Of a stretch of DNA of 64,000 nucleotides, positions 13,331 through 27,655 are shown piece after piece. The DNA comes from Strigops habroptila (lineage: Eukaryota > Chordata > Aves > Psittaciformes > Psittacidae): contig NC_044277.2 of NCBI RefSeq assembly GCF_004027225.2, positions 32,972,495-33,036,494 of the forward strand. Reading direction: 5' to 3'. Position 1 is the first letter of the stretch. Every line of letters begins with the position of its first letter. The translations under genes were made by a program, and so were the position numbers. Under the pieces are notes generated by a model. It saw nothing but the letters and a program-made list of their open reading frames with translations, ran no database searches and was not told the DNA's origin.

Positions 13331-15652
13331 ATTACTGAGATCTTAAGTAAATCTCTTTTTGTTAAGCAAAGTAGTACAAGGAAAGGAAAGGATGATAATA
13401 ACTGAAGAATAATTGAAGATTAAAGAAAAAGAAAGACAAAGCCCCTGAGCTTTTTGTAATATGTAATTAACCAGGAAATAGTCTTTTTCAATAATATTCT
13501 TCTACTGTATAACTACATTGTGAAAATACTGCCATCGTCTGGATGATTAAAAATATGATCTAACTTTCTTGCTACTATTTGGCAGAAATATTTGAGAAAG
13601 TAATAGAGCGAATTTCTCCCTAAGTAAAAAATGTGCCAAATCACAGCAACGAATAAACAACTAGTTTCAGAGATAGAGGTCTGTGGCTGTACCTGTGATG
13701 GTCTATGTATGTAATGAAACTAAGCTTATAGACTGATTCAGGTAGCTGTGTGTTGGGGGCTGTTTGGGGAGGAGAAGGAGCAGATAATATTCAAGGAGCT
13801 GAAAAAATGCTTGTATGTCCTAAAGACTTTTACAGAACTTGTGTATTTTTGAGAGAAATTCAAAACAAAGGGCATGAAGCTTCATAGTTTTCTCAATGTA
13901 AACTTTCTTTGTAGTTGTGGTTTTTTGAACCTGGAACCTAATTCTTACATGCCATTTCTTCCACACTCCTTTTTTTCCTCTATTTATTACTTCCAACGAT
14001 AGCCAAATTTGGAGGTGTGTATGTATTTAAGAATTACTAGTATTACATATTGTCACAGACTCAAATCTCATACCGACCTTGGGGTGTCAAACTTGTAAAA
14101 ACTAGCTTTTCAAATATTTTTAGGTGTTGCAAAACTGGGTTCTGCTTATTATTTCTGCATTTGGCAAAAAGCAGTGGTTTAATTCAATTTTAAAATATGA
14201 ATGATCCTTTCATGCATGTACTTGAGCAAGTTTGTTAAATGAACTGAACCTTGACTGATATTTTAAATTAACAAGGTCATAAATGACTTGAAGAAGGGAA
14301 ATTTCCTTTCTTTTCTGTCCGTTAGAAAAAAGCACAACCTTCCCATATTAAAAAAGACAGACTTATTAATTCCTTAACATTTGAAGTCAATCCAAGTGGC
14401 ATAGTGAAAAGATAGATAAAATCCAGAAACTCCATATTTTACATTCATTCCTACTAATATAGAAAATATATGGCTTTCCAAGGAAGGCAGTGAAAATGTC
14501 TTGGGAATACTAAACAGACAAACTGCGTAGTTTCAGAACAAATCCTTCCCACAAAGGGACTCAATTACCACAGCATCTTGAGACCATCAGCAAGCTGCAA
14601 AAGACCAACTTTCCAAGATCATTCTGAAACTTGGGATTGTTTGTTAACTGAATTTCACTTGCTATATCTGTACTTCAATACACAGCATATTTCTTATATT
14701 ACACAATAGACTATATATCTGGCAATTATGGTAAGAGAGAGGTGAGAGAGCAGCTTAAATCTAAAAAGTCCATGGCTCCTGTGAGATGAAATCTGTGAAA
14801 GTGATTGCAATCATTGATCCTTATATGTAGATCACCATCTGTTATTGCATACCCTTTTAACAGGAATGTTCCTAACAATCTGCATAAATTAAGCAGTCTG
14901 AAATGCCTAACCTTTCTGCATATGTAGAACATTTAGGAATTAACCAGTAGTTAAAAGCTAGTAAATACAAATCAATGTATTTTTCTAAAATGTGCTTATT
15001 CAGTCCAGTAGAAAATTGCTCAACGGATGTGGTGAAAACTACATATTATTCAGGCGAGGACAAAGATGGTACGGATAATGTCTATATAAACTTGTGTAAG
15101 CCCAGATAAGATACCCGCTATAAATGATACGAACTTTCTTGTCCCAGAGCCCATTGATTAAACACTACCAAAGTTTGCAAAGCTCAAAAAGCAAACATTG
15201 GGAACTGTACTTAGTCGTGTTCATAGATGTAGTATTGACAAAAGTCAGAAATAGAAGCAGGGAAACTTTGGAAGTGAATTTTAGAAATCGGCATGCACAG
15301 CATAAGCCTGGCTTTGGAAAAAGATGTGAAGTTGCTACTACTGTCTTTCTCAAGGACAACATTATGCCAGGTCAAGTGAAATACTGTGCTAGGGATGGTG
15401 TAAAAATGTGGTCATGGGCTGTTACATAGCAGCTGCGTATGTGGGTGTAGCTGTGACGTGACGTTGGAGCAATGAAGGCAGGGGCTGGTGGTGATTTGGA
15501 AAAGAACAAACATCCCCTTTCTTTCTGTTAAAAACTGTAAACAATAATTTTGTGCTCGTATCCATAGAAGATTTTTTAATTTTTTTTAATAAATCTATTT
15601 TTTGTGATAAATATTTTCATTTTGAGCCATAAATTGTCATTTTGTGTTTCAG
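13331..15652. other. Intergenic sequence, nothing recognised
   Basis: AT-rich without repeats or open frames that can be supported. It ends at the acceptor of the exon-like block. Confidence 0.7.
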
Positions 15653-15856
15653 GAACCAACGCTGCCACTGTTTGGGGTACTTTAAGGATCTTCCCTGACT
15701 GTGCTTTTTTCCTGCTCGGCTATTGCTGCCTGTGGATTTCAGACACCCAAAGTATGGAGAAGAGGGAGAGGCAAGGCAGACCCGGCTATTCTGCCAGGCA
15801 CCCCAGCAGGACTGGCTGCCTTCGCCAGAAAAAGAGAAGCTGCACAGTCTGAAGGG
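15653..15856 (+). other. Exon-like segment with strong splice signals, unknown gene
   Basis: A 204-nt, locally GC-richer block is preceded by the good acceptor TCATTTTGTGTTTCAG and followed by the near-consensus donor GGGGTGAGT. One frame is open until TGA at the very end, another continues past the donor. Neither translation is recognised. It could be a non-coding RNA exon or a chance pairing. Confidence 0.3.
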
Positions 15857-17227
15857 GTGAGTAGTAACCAGGGTACCTCCAATACCTGTCTGGTGAGGAG
15901 GAAGGGTACTGCTGCTCCATCCATGCAGTGAATTCAGGGCACAAAGTATTTCTGTATCACCAGAGAAACAAAATGGCCCTCAGCAGGGATCCAGGAAAGT
16001 GAACTGCAGAAATGCTTTGTGTAAAAGTGAAGGTTTTTTAAAGGATTGCTGATACAGCAATTATCCCCAGCAGTCTGAGGTGTCCATCATTTCAGTTATT
16101 AGTTGTTTAGAGTGAAAATGTTCAAGTTGTCTGAATAATAATTCAAAACTTGTTATCATTCAAATCTGATATGAGCTGAATTTCTTCTCTTCCTCCCCTG
16201 ACAGTGTTTAGGATTACTAAACTTCCAGTAAATATGTCTCAATTAAAGTCTAATAGGATGAATTCAAGCCCCCATGTCACTTAATGTAGCCCACCCAGTA
16301 GTGCTTTTTTTTCTATAGTACAAAATATTTTATGCTACAATAAAGTAACCCGCTTTTATTTGCATCATTTTATGTTCCATTAAGATTGCACCAAATATGG
16401 GAAAATATGACCAATTACAGGCAAATAATCCTTGATTTCAGCTGCTGGTTCTTCATGGCACCTCTGCTTTTGACAGTGAGACCTTTAACTTAACAACTCA
16501 CTTTAAAAGGACCTAAACAGAGATTTTTTGAGCCATGTCTGTAGGTTGTATTCAGACCTACAGGGAGTCTGAGCTATGCTCCTACATCTCTGATTTAAAG
16601 ACAGAGCTGTTTGCTTGGATAGAATTCCAAGTCTCTTGGTAACTTGTTAATGCAGTTCAATGCAGTACTACAAACTTTAGATGATTTTGCATCTCAGGAA
16701 GATGTATGTGGATTGAGACACTCTGAGGTCAAAAATGGAGATTTTTCCAAATGTATAAGAGAAAATCTACATAAGGTACAGAATGCTTTATTTTCGCTAT
16801 AGCTCATTCATTTACTCATGATGTGGTAGTTAAGAAACTGAACGGCCAAAACACCCGGATCTACTGTAAGCAAATACTGTCAGTTTGGAACTAAAATTAG
16901 CAAAAAATTTCCAGTGAAACAAGATTTGTCAGGAAACATCAATTCGTTGACCAGGAAACACTTCAAGAAAATGTGCTATTTTTGACAGCTTTCTTGAAAA
17001 CTCCTTAACTGTTGGATCTGGGCAGCCTTGCTTTGAAAATGGTATTGGTGGGAGGGACTTTGGCACTGGCATGTGCCATTCTGCCCCATGGGCTGTCCCA
17101 TGGGCTGCCGCACAGGCTCAGGGCCTCCCTGCACTGTGTGTGATGCCCTTGGTACCCTGAGCTGGTGAGGACCCTTAAAACCCAGGAGGTGGGGCTTCTA
17201 AACTCGATTTTATTTTAAAAAATATTC
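15857..17227. other. Intergenic sequence, nothing recognised
   Basis: AT-rich. A small GC-richer stretch at 17040-17200, with a repeated CCCATGGGCTG word, abuts the CR1 that follows. Confidence 0.7.
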
Positions 17228-17585
17228 ATAGAATCATAGAACAATAGAACACCTGGTTAGAAGAGACCTCAAGGAACATCTGGTCCTATCTTTCTAGGCA
17301 AGCATGACCTAGCCTTGATGTCCCAACACCCTGTTCATCCCTATTTTAGAAGTGTCCAGTGTTGGGGAATCTACCACTTCCCTGGGGAGATTATTCCAAT
17401 GGCTGATTGTTCTCACTGCGAAAAATTTTCCTCTTGTGTCCAGCTGGAATCTCCCCAGGAGTAACTTATGCCCATTACCCCTCATCTTTTCCATGTGACT
17501 CCTTGTAAAAAGGAAGCCTCCGTCTTTGTAGTCACCCTCTAAGTACTGGAACATGGTGGTAAGGTCTTCCCTGAGCCTTCTTGTA
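17228..17585 (-). mobile_element. CR1 LINE 3' fragment, minus strand
   Basis: Starts with CATAGAATCATAGAACAATA, the reversed CR1 tail, followed by AGAAGAGACCTCAAGGAACA. Minus-strand translation contains RGNGHKLLLGRFQLDTRGKF and HWNNLPREVVDSPTLD, the C-terminal end of CR1 ORF2. The inner end is approximate. Confidence 0.9.
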
Positions 17586-20500
17586 GTAATTTAAAACAAT
17601 TCCTTTCTGCAGAAAATGTCAGCATTCTCTATCTCAACTCATCACAGCTCCCTCTTTCTCTTTCAGTCCCGAGATATTCCTGGGTTTGCAGCTAAAAGCT
17701 TTCAGCATCCATTCACTCCTGTGTGAGCCACTGTGTCCCTCCCACAGTGTCCCTTCCAGCCCTCTTAGCAACCATCCCACACTCCCTCTTATCCACCCTC
17801 CTGGCCCTTTCCCCATTCACTGGTATTGGCCAGACTCCTCCATAGCAATACTCAGGCTGGATGGGAGGGCAGGAGGTGCCTGATACCAAACTACGTGGTA
17901 CAGAACTATGGAGACAACTGAAAAAACTGTTGTTTTGACAGAACGAAAAGTAACTCCTGCAATACTTATTCAAGTCAGAGTGTACTGCTCCACTACTAAT
18001 GAGAGGTACAACTACATTGCTGTATGAATATATTGTTTGCAATATTTTCTTATTTTTTTATGGTTAACTAAGTTTGGAGGGGAATAAATCATAAATTATA
18101 ACAGACCATTACAAGAACGATACATCTGCAGGGATCTACTCAAACTGCCAAACAGCATTACACAACTTCCCTGATATTCTACTAGTTCTGGCTTTTTTGT
18201 AAAGCCTGTATGCCCCTAATTAAAATTGTGGTTTTCTTTACAAGGAGAAAGAGGATCATTTCTTGGTGATTAACTGCTGGTTACTGAAACAGGATATTTC
18301 ATATAAACTGTGGCTGAGAGTTTTGAGCAACTGGCAATTCCAGGAATCAAACTGTGATCATGAGGAAAACATTCAGAAAAACATTATCTCCTTTGGATTT
18401 GTTGCAATATTGTGCATTCACAGGGAAGTTGTAAAATTACTGTTCCACAGACAGAAATAAAATCATCCCGGATGGTGTTTCATTGATGTTATAAGCTTTA
18501 AAGTAGTCTTTAAGATGTGCAAGTTCTGCCAAAGTGCAGGGATAAAATTGTTTGGAGTACTCATGCTGGAAAGGATGGCTTGTAAGGGGAGCACTTGAGA
18601 TTGTGAGAGAAGGAAAGCTAAATGGAGACAGGAAAAGAGCAAGGATGCTTAAGGCATCCATGAGGAAGGGGAATTCTCACTTGGGCTCCAGTTCAGTAGT
18701 ACCCAGCAGGGATTTCTGTACTCGAAGAAGGTGCAGCAAAAGCAACCTGCCTCTGACAGCCTTCCTAAATATTATCCTGTCTGTCTGAACCCACTGCTCC
18801 AGGCCTTATAAAAGAATAAGCTCAATGTATATTTTTACTTAATTAAAGTGTGCCTCCAATGCAGAGGAGTGGTTTCACTGTTCAGTGTACTGTGTCCTGA
18901 AAATTGATAGGCAAAATTCATTTGAATATGAGTGCATTTTAGTGAACTTTATTAAAGGCTTTCTATGAAAGCAAAGTGATTTTACGTCCCTTCTCTTTAC
19001 AGTTCACTTAAAATATTCCAGCAAAGAAAAATCTGACTTTATTTCATGGGTCTGTATGGTTTTGTCTTGTCTTGCTAGGCCCCCATAGAATGTCTAAATT
19101 TCACTCCCTCAGCTTACTCACAAGGGACTAAAATTCATTTAGAAGTTAATGTACTGCTTTGAACAAAAGTAGCCTTGAAAGTAGTTAAACCTGTATAGAT
19201 TTATTTCTGATCTTATGTAGAGTATGTGAGTATATTGATGAGTTTGCATGCTTGACTCTAAATCCTACAGTTGGAAAATGATGCCCTTCAAATGTGCTTG
19301 CATTTTTCTGCAGAAAGAAAATGTATTGGTTAAACAATTAGATATCTGTTCTGAGGACTAGAAATGAATCATAAAGAGCCAGATTTCTTACATAAAGTAC
19401 TCTTTGAACTGGTAGAGTTGTGTTGGTTCATACTGGTAGTTAAGTAGTTTATCTTAGAATTATTTGATAATTACTTAGGGTGTCTTTTCAATCATATACT
19501 CAATCTTGCAATAGAAAAGTAATAGGAAAGCATACACCTCGTGTCTGGCAGTCAGATCTCTCGTTATTTTGCCCTTAAATCCTTACAGTCTTCAGTGAAA
19601 AGACAGGATACTCCTCACTGCCAAAAGTCCAGGCTAGATCAATAGCAAATAGAAGTCACATTTTCCTGAATGTTTGTTAGAACTATGTGAAATAAACTGC
19701 TAGCTATTTCCTTTTTCTGCTGGACAGATGTGTTTACAAACTACTAGGAAAAGGAAGTGAGTTGGCAGCAAGTTTAACACGAAGGCAAAATAGTGAATGC
19801 ATGTGGAGCTATCTTAGAACACTTTGAAGGCACTACAGGAGCAAATGGAGAAATTTGCATTTCTGAGTTTATTTAGGTTTTGAACAGATAAATATAGACT
19901 TTGACTCTGAATTATTTGTGTGTTTGCTCTCTATGTATATTTTCTATGAATATTTCAAAGTGGTATCCTGTTACTATCTAGGCAGTGTGTATGCAGACTG
20001 AGCCAGAGACAGGGAGAAAAGGGATTGAATAAGGATGCTGTAATTCTTCTAAAGGTTTCGATAGCATTTTATGTTTTCTCCTCATTATGAAGGATAAAGT
20101 TAGAGTTGGAGAAATAAAAGAAAATATTAAAAGAAGAAAGAACAAAACCATAAGCAAATTCATAAAAATTCTTTCAGAACAATGAATAAGATGAAGGTAG
20201 ATGCAGTATATAATGCAAAATACAGACAAAAATAAGACATTGGCTCATCAACAATAGAGTACACTGGTATGACATTTAAAACTACAAAGCTATTATGAAT
20301 GAAAAAATCAGTAGGCAGATACTTTGTTTAACATGCCCCACACTAACACTGGTGAATCACACCATGAGAACTGAGAGGAAACCAACCACATAAAATCATA
20401 ATGTACTAAAAGACAAAGTCTCTTCAGAGTTTTGTGTTAAAACTGGATCTTTTTGTGTCACATCTTCTTTGTTATAATGATAGTTGCCATAAAACACTAT

Positions 20501-23500
20501 TCAGTGAACTGAAATATCAAAATGCACAATGAACTGAAATAGAAAATTACATACAGGATCTCCCTATCATATCTTTCCATATTAGAGAAATCTTGAATGG
20601 ATAGTATTGTGATCATTCATTGAGGCCACATAGAACATAAATGAATTATATTTATAATGCTGAAAATCAGCCCTTGCTATGATCCTAATTATTTGCAGAG
20701 TAAGTATGTTTTGCCACTGAGAAAAGCAAGGATTATACCTACTAAGTTTCTATTTTTTTCTGTTTTGTATGCAGAAGTTCAGATACCACCTACTTCTTAT
20801 ACAGTGGAGGGAAAAAAGCCCATTCCACTCATAACTGTCCTTTAACTTCATATTTTTTGCCATAAGGATGTTGTTGTTTCTTGTGGTAAGAATTATATTT
20901 CTAAGTGGTCAATAATGTTTCTTTTTGTTGAGTAGTAGACTAGACATTTTCAATATACTTCATTTTAAAGCATTTTGAAATTGAAGCAAAGTTCTGTAGT
21001 ACAGCAAATAGTCTGCTTTATAAGGAATAATAAAAGCTTTAAGAGAGACATTTCAAAGTTGCACACTAAAAGCAACTAATCCCAGTATTGCCTTAGAGAA
21101 CTGAGGTTTTGTTTAATAGCCTAGGTGGACAGTTTCAGCCACAATTGGAAGTGTTTTCCTGACTTTCATAACAATTGTAAACTACTTCAGGAAATGGTTC
21201 GAGTGGGCGATGAAAAATGTTTATAAAGAAATGTATTGCAGAGTCCACAAAATATTGTCCGTTGGTAAAATAGAAGATGGTCAATAAATCAAAGGATTTA
21301 GGTACTTTAGTGCATGCCATGACCAAGAAAAAGATCCTCAAAATGCCTATCTCATGGGTTGGCACCTGGCAGGACTGATACACGTGCCCAAAACAGCTGT
21401 CCTGCTGTCATGCTCTGAGGCACTCAGGCTTGTCTCTAACACAATCTTTCTTGGAAGGTTTGATTTAAACATCTATCTGCATATCTGCTGCATCTGACAT
21501 AACTCAGGAGGTGAGCTTGGGCTATTCCCAGTGCTTGCTACCTTGTATTAAACCACCACAGTTCCTTACAAAATGTTGCTGTCACATCCCATTTCATTTG
21601 AAGCAGTATCTCTGTAGTTTGTACTGTATGTATTATACCACTTCTTGATTAGTAGCTTTTTTTTATTAGCTCACCCATGCAGAAGTGAGGTCTCAGTGCA
21701 GAAGATGTCCAAAACCGCATTTCACACCCCGTGAATGTGTCAATCTGCCAAAAACCAAAGGGCAGTTAGGTTTCAAGTATTCTCTGTACTCTTTGTTAAG
21801 CCCTTCCAGAGGAGAATGCAAATTCTTCTGGCCGTGCAGGTGAAGCACTTTTAAGGCATTTTAAAACAGGTAGAAGTTTAATATATGTATTTTATGTTTC
21901 TTCCACATTCAATTTCACTCTTTAAGCTAAACTTTAGCCACCTGGCTTTCACTACATAGACTCAATCTGGTATGTATCCTTAGAGCATGTTTACTAACGT
22001 CAGGCCTGCACAAAAAGTTGACAGCTGCAGTGCCTGTGTCCCCTTTTTCCCATGACTCAATTTTTAGGGCTTTTACCCAGGATATGAGAGTCCTAAACCT
22101 GCAGTATTCTTCTTGAGTGGATCTGAACCAGTTCCTTCTCATTCTCTAAATGGAACTCGCCTCATAGGTTGCAGGACATGCTGGAAATAATCTAATTTCA
22201 CAAGGTACTTAAACCATTAGTAAGCAAATTTTCACAACAACCTTACATTCTCTCTGTCAGGAGAAAAGCTAATAACAGAGCTTAATCCCCACATATATTA
22301 TATGGAAAATCTCCTTTGTAACTCCAGTGGGAATGTACCATCAATGTGGATGTTGCCCTTTGAATTTTACACTGTAGAACAACAAGATGTATGGATTAAC
22401 AAGAAGCTGATCTTTTCAGAAAGTCTGAGATACTTTTAGTGAACTTTTATAAAGGTGCTACTGCATTCTAACCAAGCGATGGGAGGCAATTTATCCTGCA
22501 AAGTCTGACGCTCTTGAGACCAAAAGAAGTCAAAGTTTGAGGCACTTTCTAAATCTAAAAAAAACAAGCATGAAAAAATGAGGTCATAGTGTAGTCACTC
22601 AGGTAAAAAGAAATTGGAAGCTGGGAGGAAGTAAGCTTTCTTCCCAGTCCCTAAGGAAGCACAGAGGAGTCTTTCTACTAGAAAATGTACCAGCACTGGG
22701 GAACTTTACTTCATCTACTGGTCTTCAGTTTTGTCATCTCCTTACCTTTGTGTGTTTGGTACATCGTAAACCTTGCTGCTATTGAATCCTGCTGTGGGTA
22801 ATCCATTGACACCAAATTACAGAAAATCATTCTGCTTAAGCATTTTGAAAGTCAGGAATGTTTAAAAAGACAGACACTATTAAAACTAAAACATTAGAGA
22901 CATTGAAGGGCTTTAGGTTGGAGATAATATCTGTTTTTATCTAGATAAAACTATAGACTAGCTGTAGTCCAAAATCTATTTTCTTTCTCAGCACATTTCA
23001 TAAAATCAGACTGTCAGTCATTAAAACTGTACTGCAGTTTTGTGAAGTCTATGGAGGCAAGAGGAGGTTTGATACGAATAAAAAAACCTGAGGTTTAATC
23101 TGCATTTCTGAGAAAGATTCTTCAGGGTAAAAAAAGAAAGCAGCTAATTGCATCTGCTTGGGGCTAATTTGCAGAGTGAGGATCAGCTACTGAGGTATGC
23201 ACCCAGATCCACACAAGCATATTGGCCTTCTGGTGGGATTTCTTACCTGGGGCAATACATCCTACTCATGCAGGTTCATGGAGAGCTGATGACTTGCCTC
23301 TGGCTACCTCCATGTGGGTTGAGCAGGCACCTTAGTAATAAAAATTGTTAATAAATAATAAGTTGTGCATAATTAATATTGTTCATAAATAATAAGGTGT
23401 TCAGTCTTCCTCTCTACAATAAGTAGGAGGCAGGAAAGCAAAGTATGGAAACTATTAACTCAGATTTACTGTTCTCTAGCAGCTCCATTCCTTGGATATT

Positions 23501-26500
23501 ATAATAAATGAACCACAGGAGATGTATTTCTGCTTTTCTGTTTTCACTGACAGCAGTATAACTTGTGTCTAAAAGTTTGACAGATCTTATATGGATGTCC
23601 CATTTGGATGGAAATGTTCCATACTTGCATTTTATTGCCTGTGCACTTAATATGGATAGCAGTTTTGCTGCCTTGGAATGCATACATAGGTTTGCAAAAA
23701 GATAGAGTGTTCAGAGGGTAGGCCTATGGAAGTGAAAACATGGAAAGAGATTTAACAACTAAATAGAAAGCTAGAGTAAAGGGTGGCATCTTTTCACTGT
23801 GTTCCTACCTCTACTAATGTAAGCTCTGCCTCACTTCCACTCAAACGTGTGTGAAGCAGTAGGTCAGTCTCCTGCAAATGGACTATGTCAAAACAACATA
23901 TACGAAAAGGAGCACAGCAACATTTAGTACCTTTCTTATTCCACCATAACCCATTAGTTCATTACACCTGGCACTAATGTAAATATTATAGTCTCACGGT
24001 ATTTAAACAGACATTTTGAAGCAAAAATATGACAAGAGAGAAAATAGGCAACCAGATGTGTAGAGCAGTGACTTATTTTCCTCGTTTAGAGGCTGACTCT
24101 CAAACAACAGGTGTTTTCGCTTGTTCGTTTTTTTATAGATACGTAAAAAAAAAAGTAAATTAAGCTGATAAAAGAATAGCTTGGTTGTCTGAGTGGTGGA
24201 CTGACAGCTAATATTATGGTGAAACACTCTTTTTCCTTCTATGGCCTTATGCAAGTTTTTTGAGCTCTTTGCCCTCTGACAGTCAATCTGCAATGAGAAT
24301 AACACCTCCTTAATTCACTATGATATTTTAAATACGTGATATTTGCAGATTACTTTGAATGTCAAGCATGAATACAACTCCCCATGAGAGGCAAAAGATA
24401 GTAGCTTCCCACGGCTGTAATTTCTGGGGTGAACCTGTGTCCTGCTTCCACCCATGTTTAGAACAGAGTCATCATTTTCTCTTTTCATTTGATCACTCCT
24501 GGTCTCTTTGGTTTGGAAACAGTGACATTTCCTAAGTTCTTTTGTGTCTCATTTACAACTAAATGATAAATTCAGCTACTTCAGACATGTTTTTCCAGTC
24601 CAATAAGTATTTAGGTAAATTTCTTTTTTTATTTCAAATGTAGGAAAACAGTAATAACTATTTTTGCGAACAGGTAATTAAAACCCAATTTTAATCTTAC
24701 AAGAGATCATTTTTTCCAATTTTGCCTTCTACATTTTTTTTTTTTTAAGTAGTAAGAAATTCAGAAAACTTGGTTTAGAATCATAAAATCAGGTGGGTGG
24801 GTTGGGGTAAAAGATTAAACCAGGATATTTTCCATTTTGAAGTAGAAGTGATCTCTACACTCAGTTTGGTTATTTCCCAGATTTCAACACTGACAGGATG
24901 GAGGCTCAAGAAACTGAAGTATCTGAGGCATGTTTTGCTTGCTGAATGAAAACTACAGGACCAAAGTGTTTTTCCTTAACCTTATTGCTTTTGGGTTTCC
25001 CAATGCAAATTTTCTCTATGATTACTGACTTTGGATACATGAATTCTTAGAATCTTAGAATCATAGAATCTAGGTCATAGAACAAGTGGTTGTGCCAGAC
25101 TGAGGCTTATCATCAGAGGGCTATTGTTAGAAAACCAGTGACTATAAGTCATCTGCAGGCAGCTCAAGTGCCTGTAACGCCAGTAACATAGTGTCTTTCC
25201 CACAGTGGAGATGATGGTTTAGAGCTCCTCAAACCTATGGAATTCACAGCCAGTTGATTATCTGCATGGTAGGGTTTTTGCACTACTAATTTACAGAGAT
25301 CGCAAAATATAGGAAAAAATCTGGCCTGTGGAATGTATCAAGGACAGGAAGCTTGTCTATTAGCTGGGTACCTCACACCTTGTAATGGTAATGGATGGCA
25401 TGTCAGTATCACCAGAGGTTCTAGCTATAAAGAAAGATCCATGCACAATCATAAGCAGACTAACCATCCAGGAAGTTCTAACAGTACCGGAAAGAGCATG
25501 TACCAGTTGCAGACCACTTTGTTTTCACAATATTATAAATATGCTTATATGGCCATTGCCATGTACGGAGTACTTACATATTTCTAGCTAGTACATATTT
25601 TTCGTTCATTTTAATTGCTATTTTTAACCCAGTTATGCTAATTACCTAACTGTATTTATTTTTGCACTTTGTTGAACCTGGGTCATACTGTTACAGAGCA
25701 AACTATCATTGAATAGATTTGCTACTTTTTGCTTTGTATTAGAAAGTCAAATTGAGGGGAAAAAACCCCTAAGCCACCTTTTCAGAACATATTAAAAATA
25801 GCACTTACATAATTTACACTGTATTTATCGTATGATCCCGTGAGAAATACATGTAAGTATTTTCTGCCCAAATCTTAAGAGACCAGACAGTTTTGTGATG
25901 GTGGATAAGTGGACAGTTGGTGACAGTGGGAAGCTTCATGATTCCATAGTCACTGTAGCTAAATCATTTTCAGTTGCATTAATAATGAGTTGTTCATGAC
26001 CATTATCTAAACATGCTAGCAGCTTGCACAAGTACATGTTCATCTGAGTTGTAAATCAGTTGTGGTATTTTTCCATTCAAAAGTCTGCATGAGCTCAGTT
26101 TCAGTAATGTCAGGCTTGATAGCACTGGACAAGGACATTCTCTTCTAAATCACAGAACATGCGTAAAAGATGACAAGCCATGGTATCCTAGGCTGCATTC
26201 AAATTTTCAATAAAACAAGATTTAATGGCCAGAGCTACTTTCAAGTTACTGCAGAAAGTATAATGAATGCTACATTTGCCCACATCAATACCTCAGAATC
26301 AGCATTTAAATTGCTAAAATTACTTAGGCTACCTAGTGGGAAAACATTGTAACATAAAACTAAATTCTAAACTACTTTGAAATGCAGAATGCAAAATCTG
26401 GAAGAAAGGGCAGTAAGAACGTATTTTGAATCTACTAATGCTGAATCTTCAAATGTTTTTCCAGACAATATATAAAAGCAATGAAAAAAGTTAATAGCTA

Positions 26501-26689
26501 ATGTTCTGTGGTTTATTCTTTATTATGCTGACTGAATAATGTATGGGACAAAGACCAATATTTAGTAGACCAAATATTAGGAACCGAAATCCATTCAAAA
26601 CTCCAGCAACCTCACTTTGAAGCCAGTGCGATGTTAGATCTTCATCGATCTGGGCTTTGAACTTTTTGCCATTTGTAAGTCATGAGCCG
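17586..26689. other. Intergenic sequence, no gene recognised
   Basis: Nine kilobases of AT-rich sequence. The start (17620-17880) is pyrimidine-rich; a T-run lies at 24735-24747; weak CR1-tail-like strings lie near 24777 and 25043. No supportable open frame. Confidence 0.7.
25043..25082 (-). repeat. Isolated CR1-tail-like 8-mer repeat
   Basis: ATTCTTAGAATCTTAGAATC followed by ATAGAATC resembles the reversed CR1 tail, but the flank shows no convincing CR1 body. It may be a worn remnant. Confidence 0.35.
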
Positions 26690-27655
26690 AATTTGACAAG
26701 GGATGCTAAGAATAATAAAGGCTTCTACAGATATATTGGCCTGAAAATTAAGATTAAAGAAAATGATAAAACCAGCAGAACTGGTGACAACCACCATGGA
26801 GAAGGCTGAGGAACTCAACAGTTTTCAATGGTAATCTCTCTTCCTACATCTTTCAAGCCCCTGAATCTCAAGGCAGGGATAGGGGCAATGAATTCCCTCC
26901 CACTGTAAGAGAAGATCAGCTTCAAGAGCACCTGATGAACCCCAACATACAAAAGTCCATAGGACTTGATAAGATGCATCCCAGGGTCCTGAAGGAACCA
27001 GCTGATGTAGTTGCCAAGCCACTCTCAATCATATTTGAAAAGTCATGGTAGTCAGGCCAATTCCCAGTGACTGGGAAAAGGGAAACATCACACCCTTTTT
27101 TAAAAAGGGTGAAAGGAAGGACCCTGGGAACTACCCATCAGTGAGCCCTACCTCAGTGCCTGTTAAGATCAAGGATCCTCCTGACAGACATGTCAAAACA
27201 CATGAAAGAGAGGGAGGCAATGAGACAGCCAAAGGCAAATAATTCCTGCCTAATCTAGTGGCCTTCTATGGTGGAGTGACAAATAAAGAGTTACAGATAT
27301 CATCTACATAGACTTCTGTGAAGCCATTGATGCAGTCTTATAAGGGAGCTTTATTAGAAAGACAGGCAGAGACTTTTACTACGGTTTGTAGTGACAGGAC
27401 AAGGGGCAATGGTTTTAAGCTGAAAGAGGGTAGGATATAAGGAGGAAATTTGTTAAAATGGGGGTGGTGAAACACTGAAAGAGGTTTCCCAAAGCAGTTG
27501 AAGATGGTCCATGGTTGGAAGTGTTCAAGATCAAGATGGACAGGGCTTTAAGTAATCTGATCTAGTGAAAGATGTTCCTGGCCATGGCGGGGGACTGAGC
27601 TAACTGATCTTTAAAGGTCCCTTCCAACCCAAAACAATTTGTGACTCTATGAATA
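26690..27655 (+). mobile_element. CR1 LINE, plus strand, internally deleted
   Basis: The 5' part (to about 27340) resembles CR1 reverse-transcriptase coding sequence: translated pieces include [20 protein letters not shown] and FFKKGERKDPGNY. It then jumps to GACAAGGGGCAATGGTTTTA and the 3' end with AAAGGTCCCTTCCAACCCAA. The intermediate ORF2 segment is missing and the tail is a single worn CTATGAATATG. Confidence 0.85.

Noticed and set aside
24777..24815. AGAATCATAAAATCAGGTGG as a CR1 end
   Set aside because: Only a few bases match the reversed CR1 tail and no body follows.
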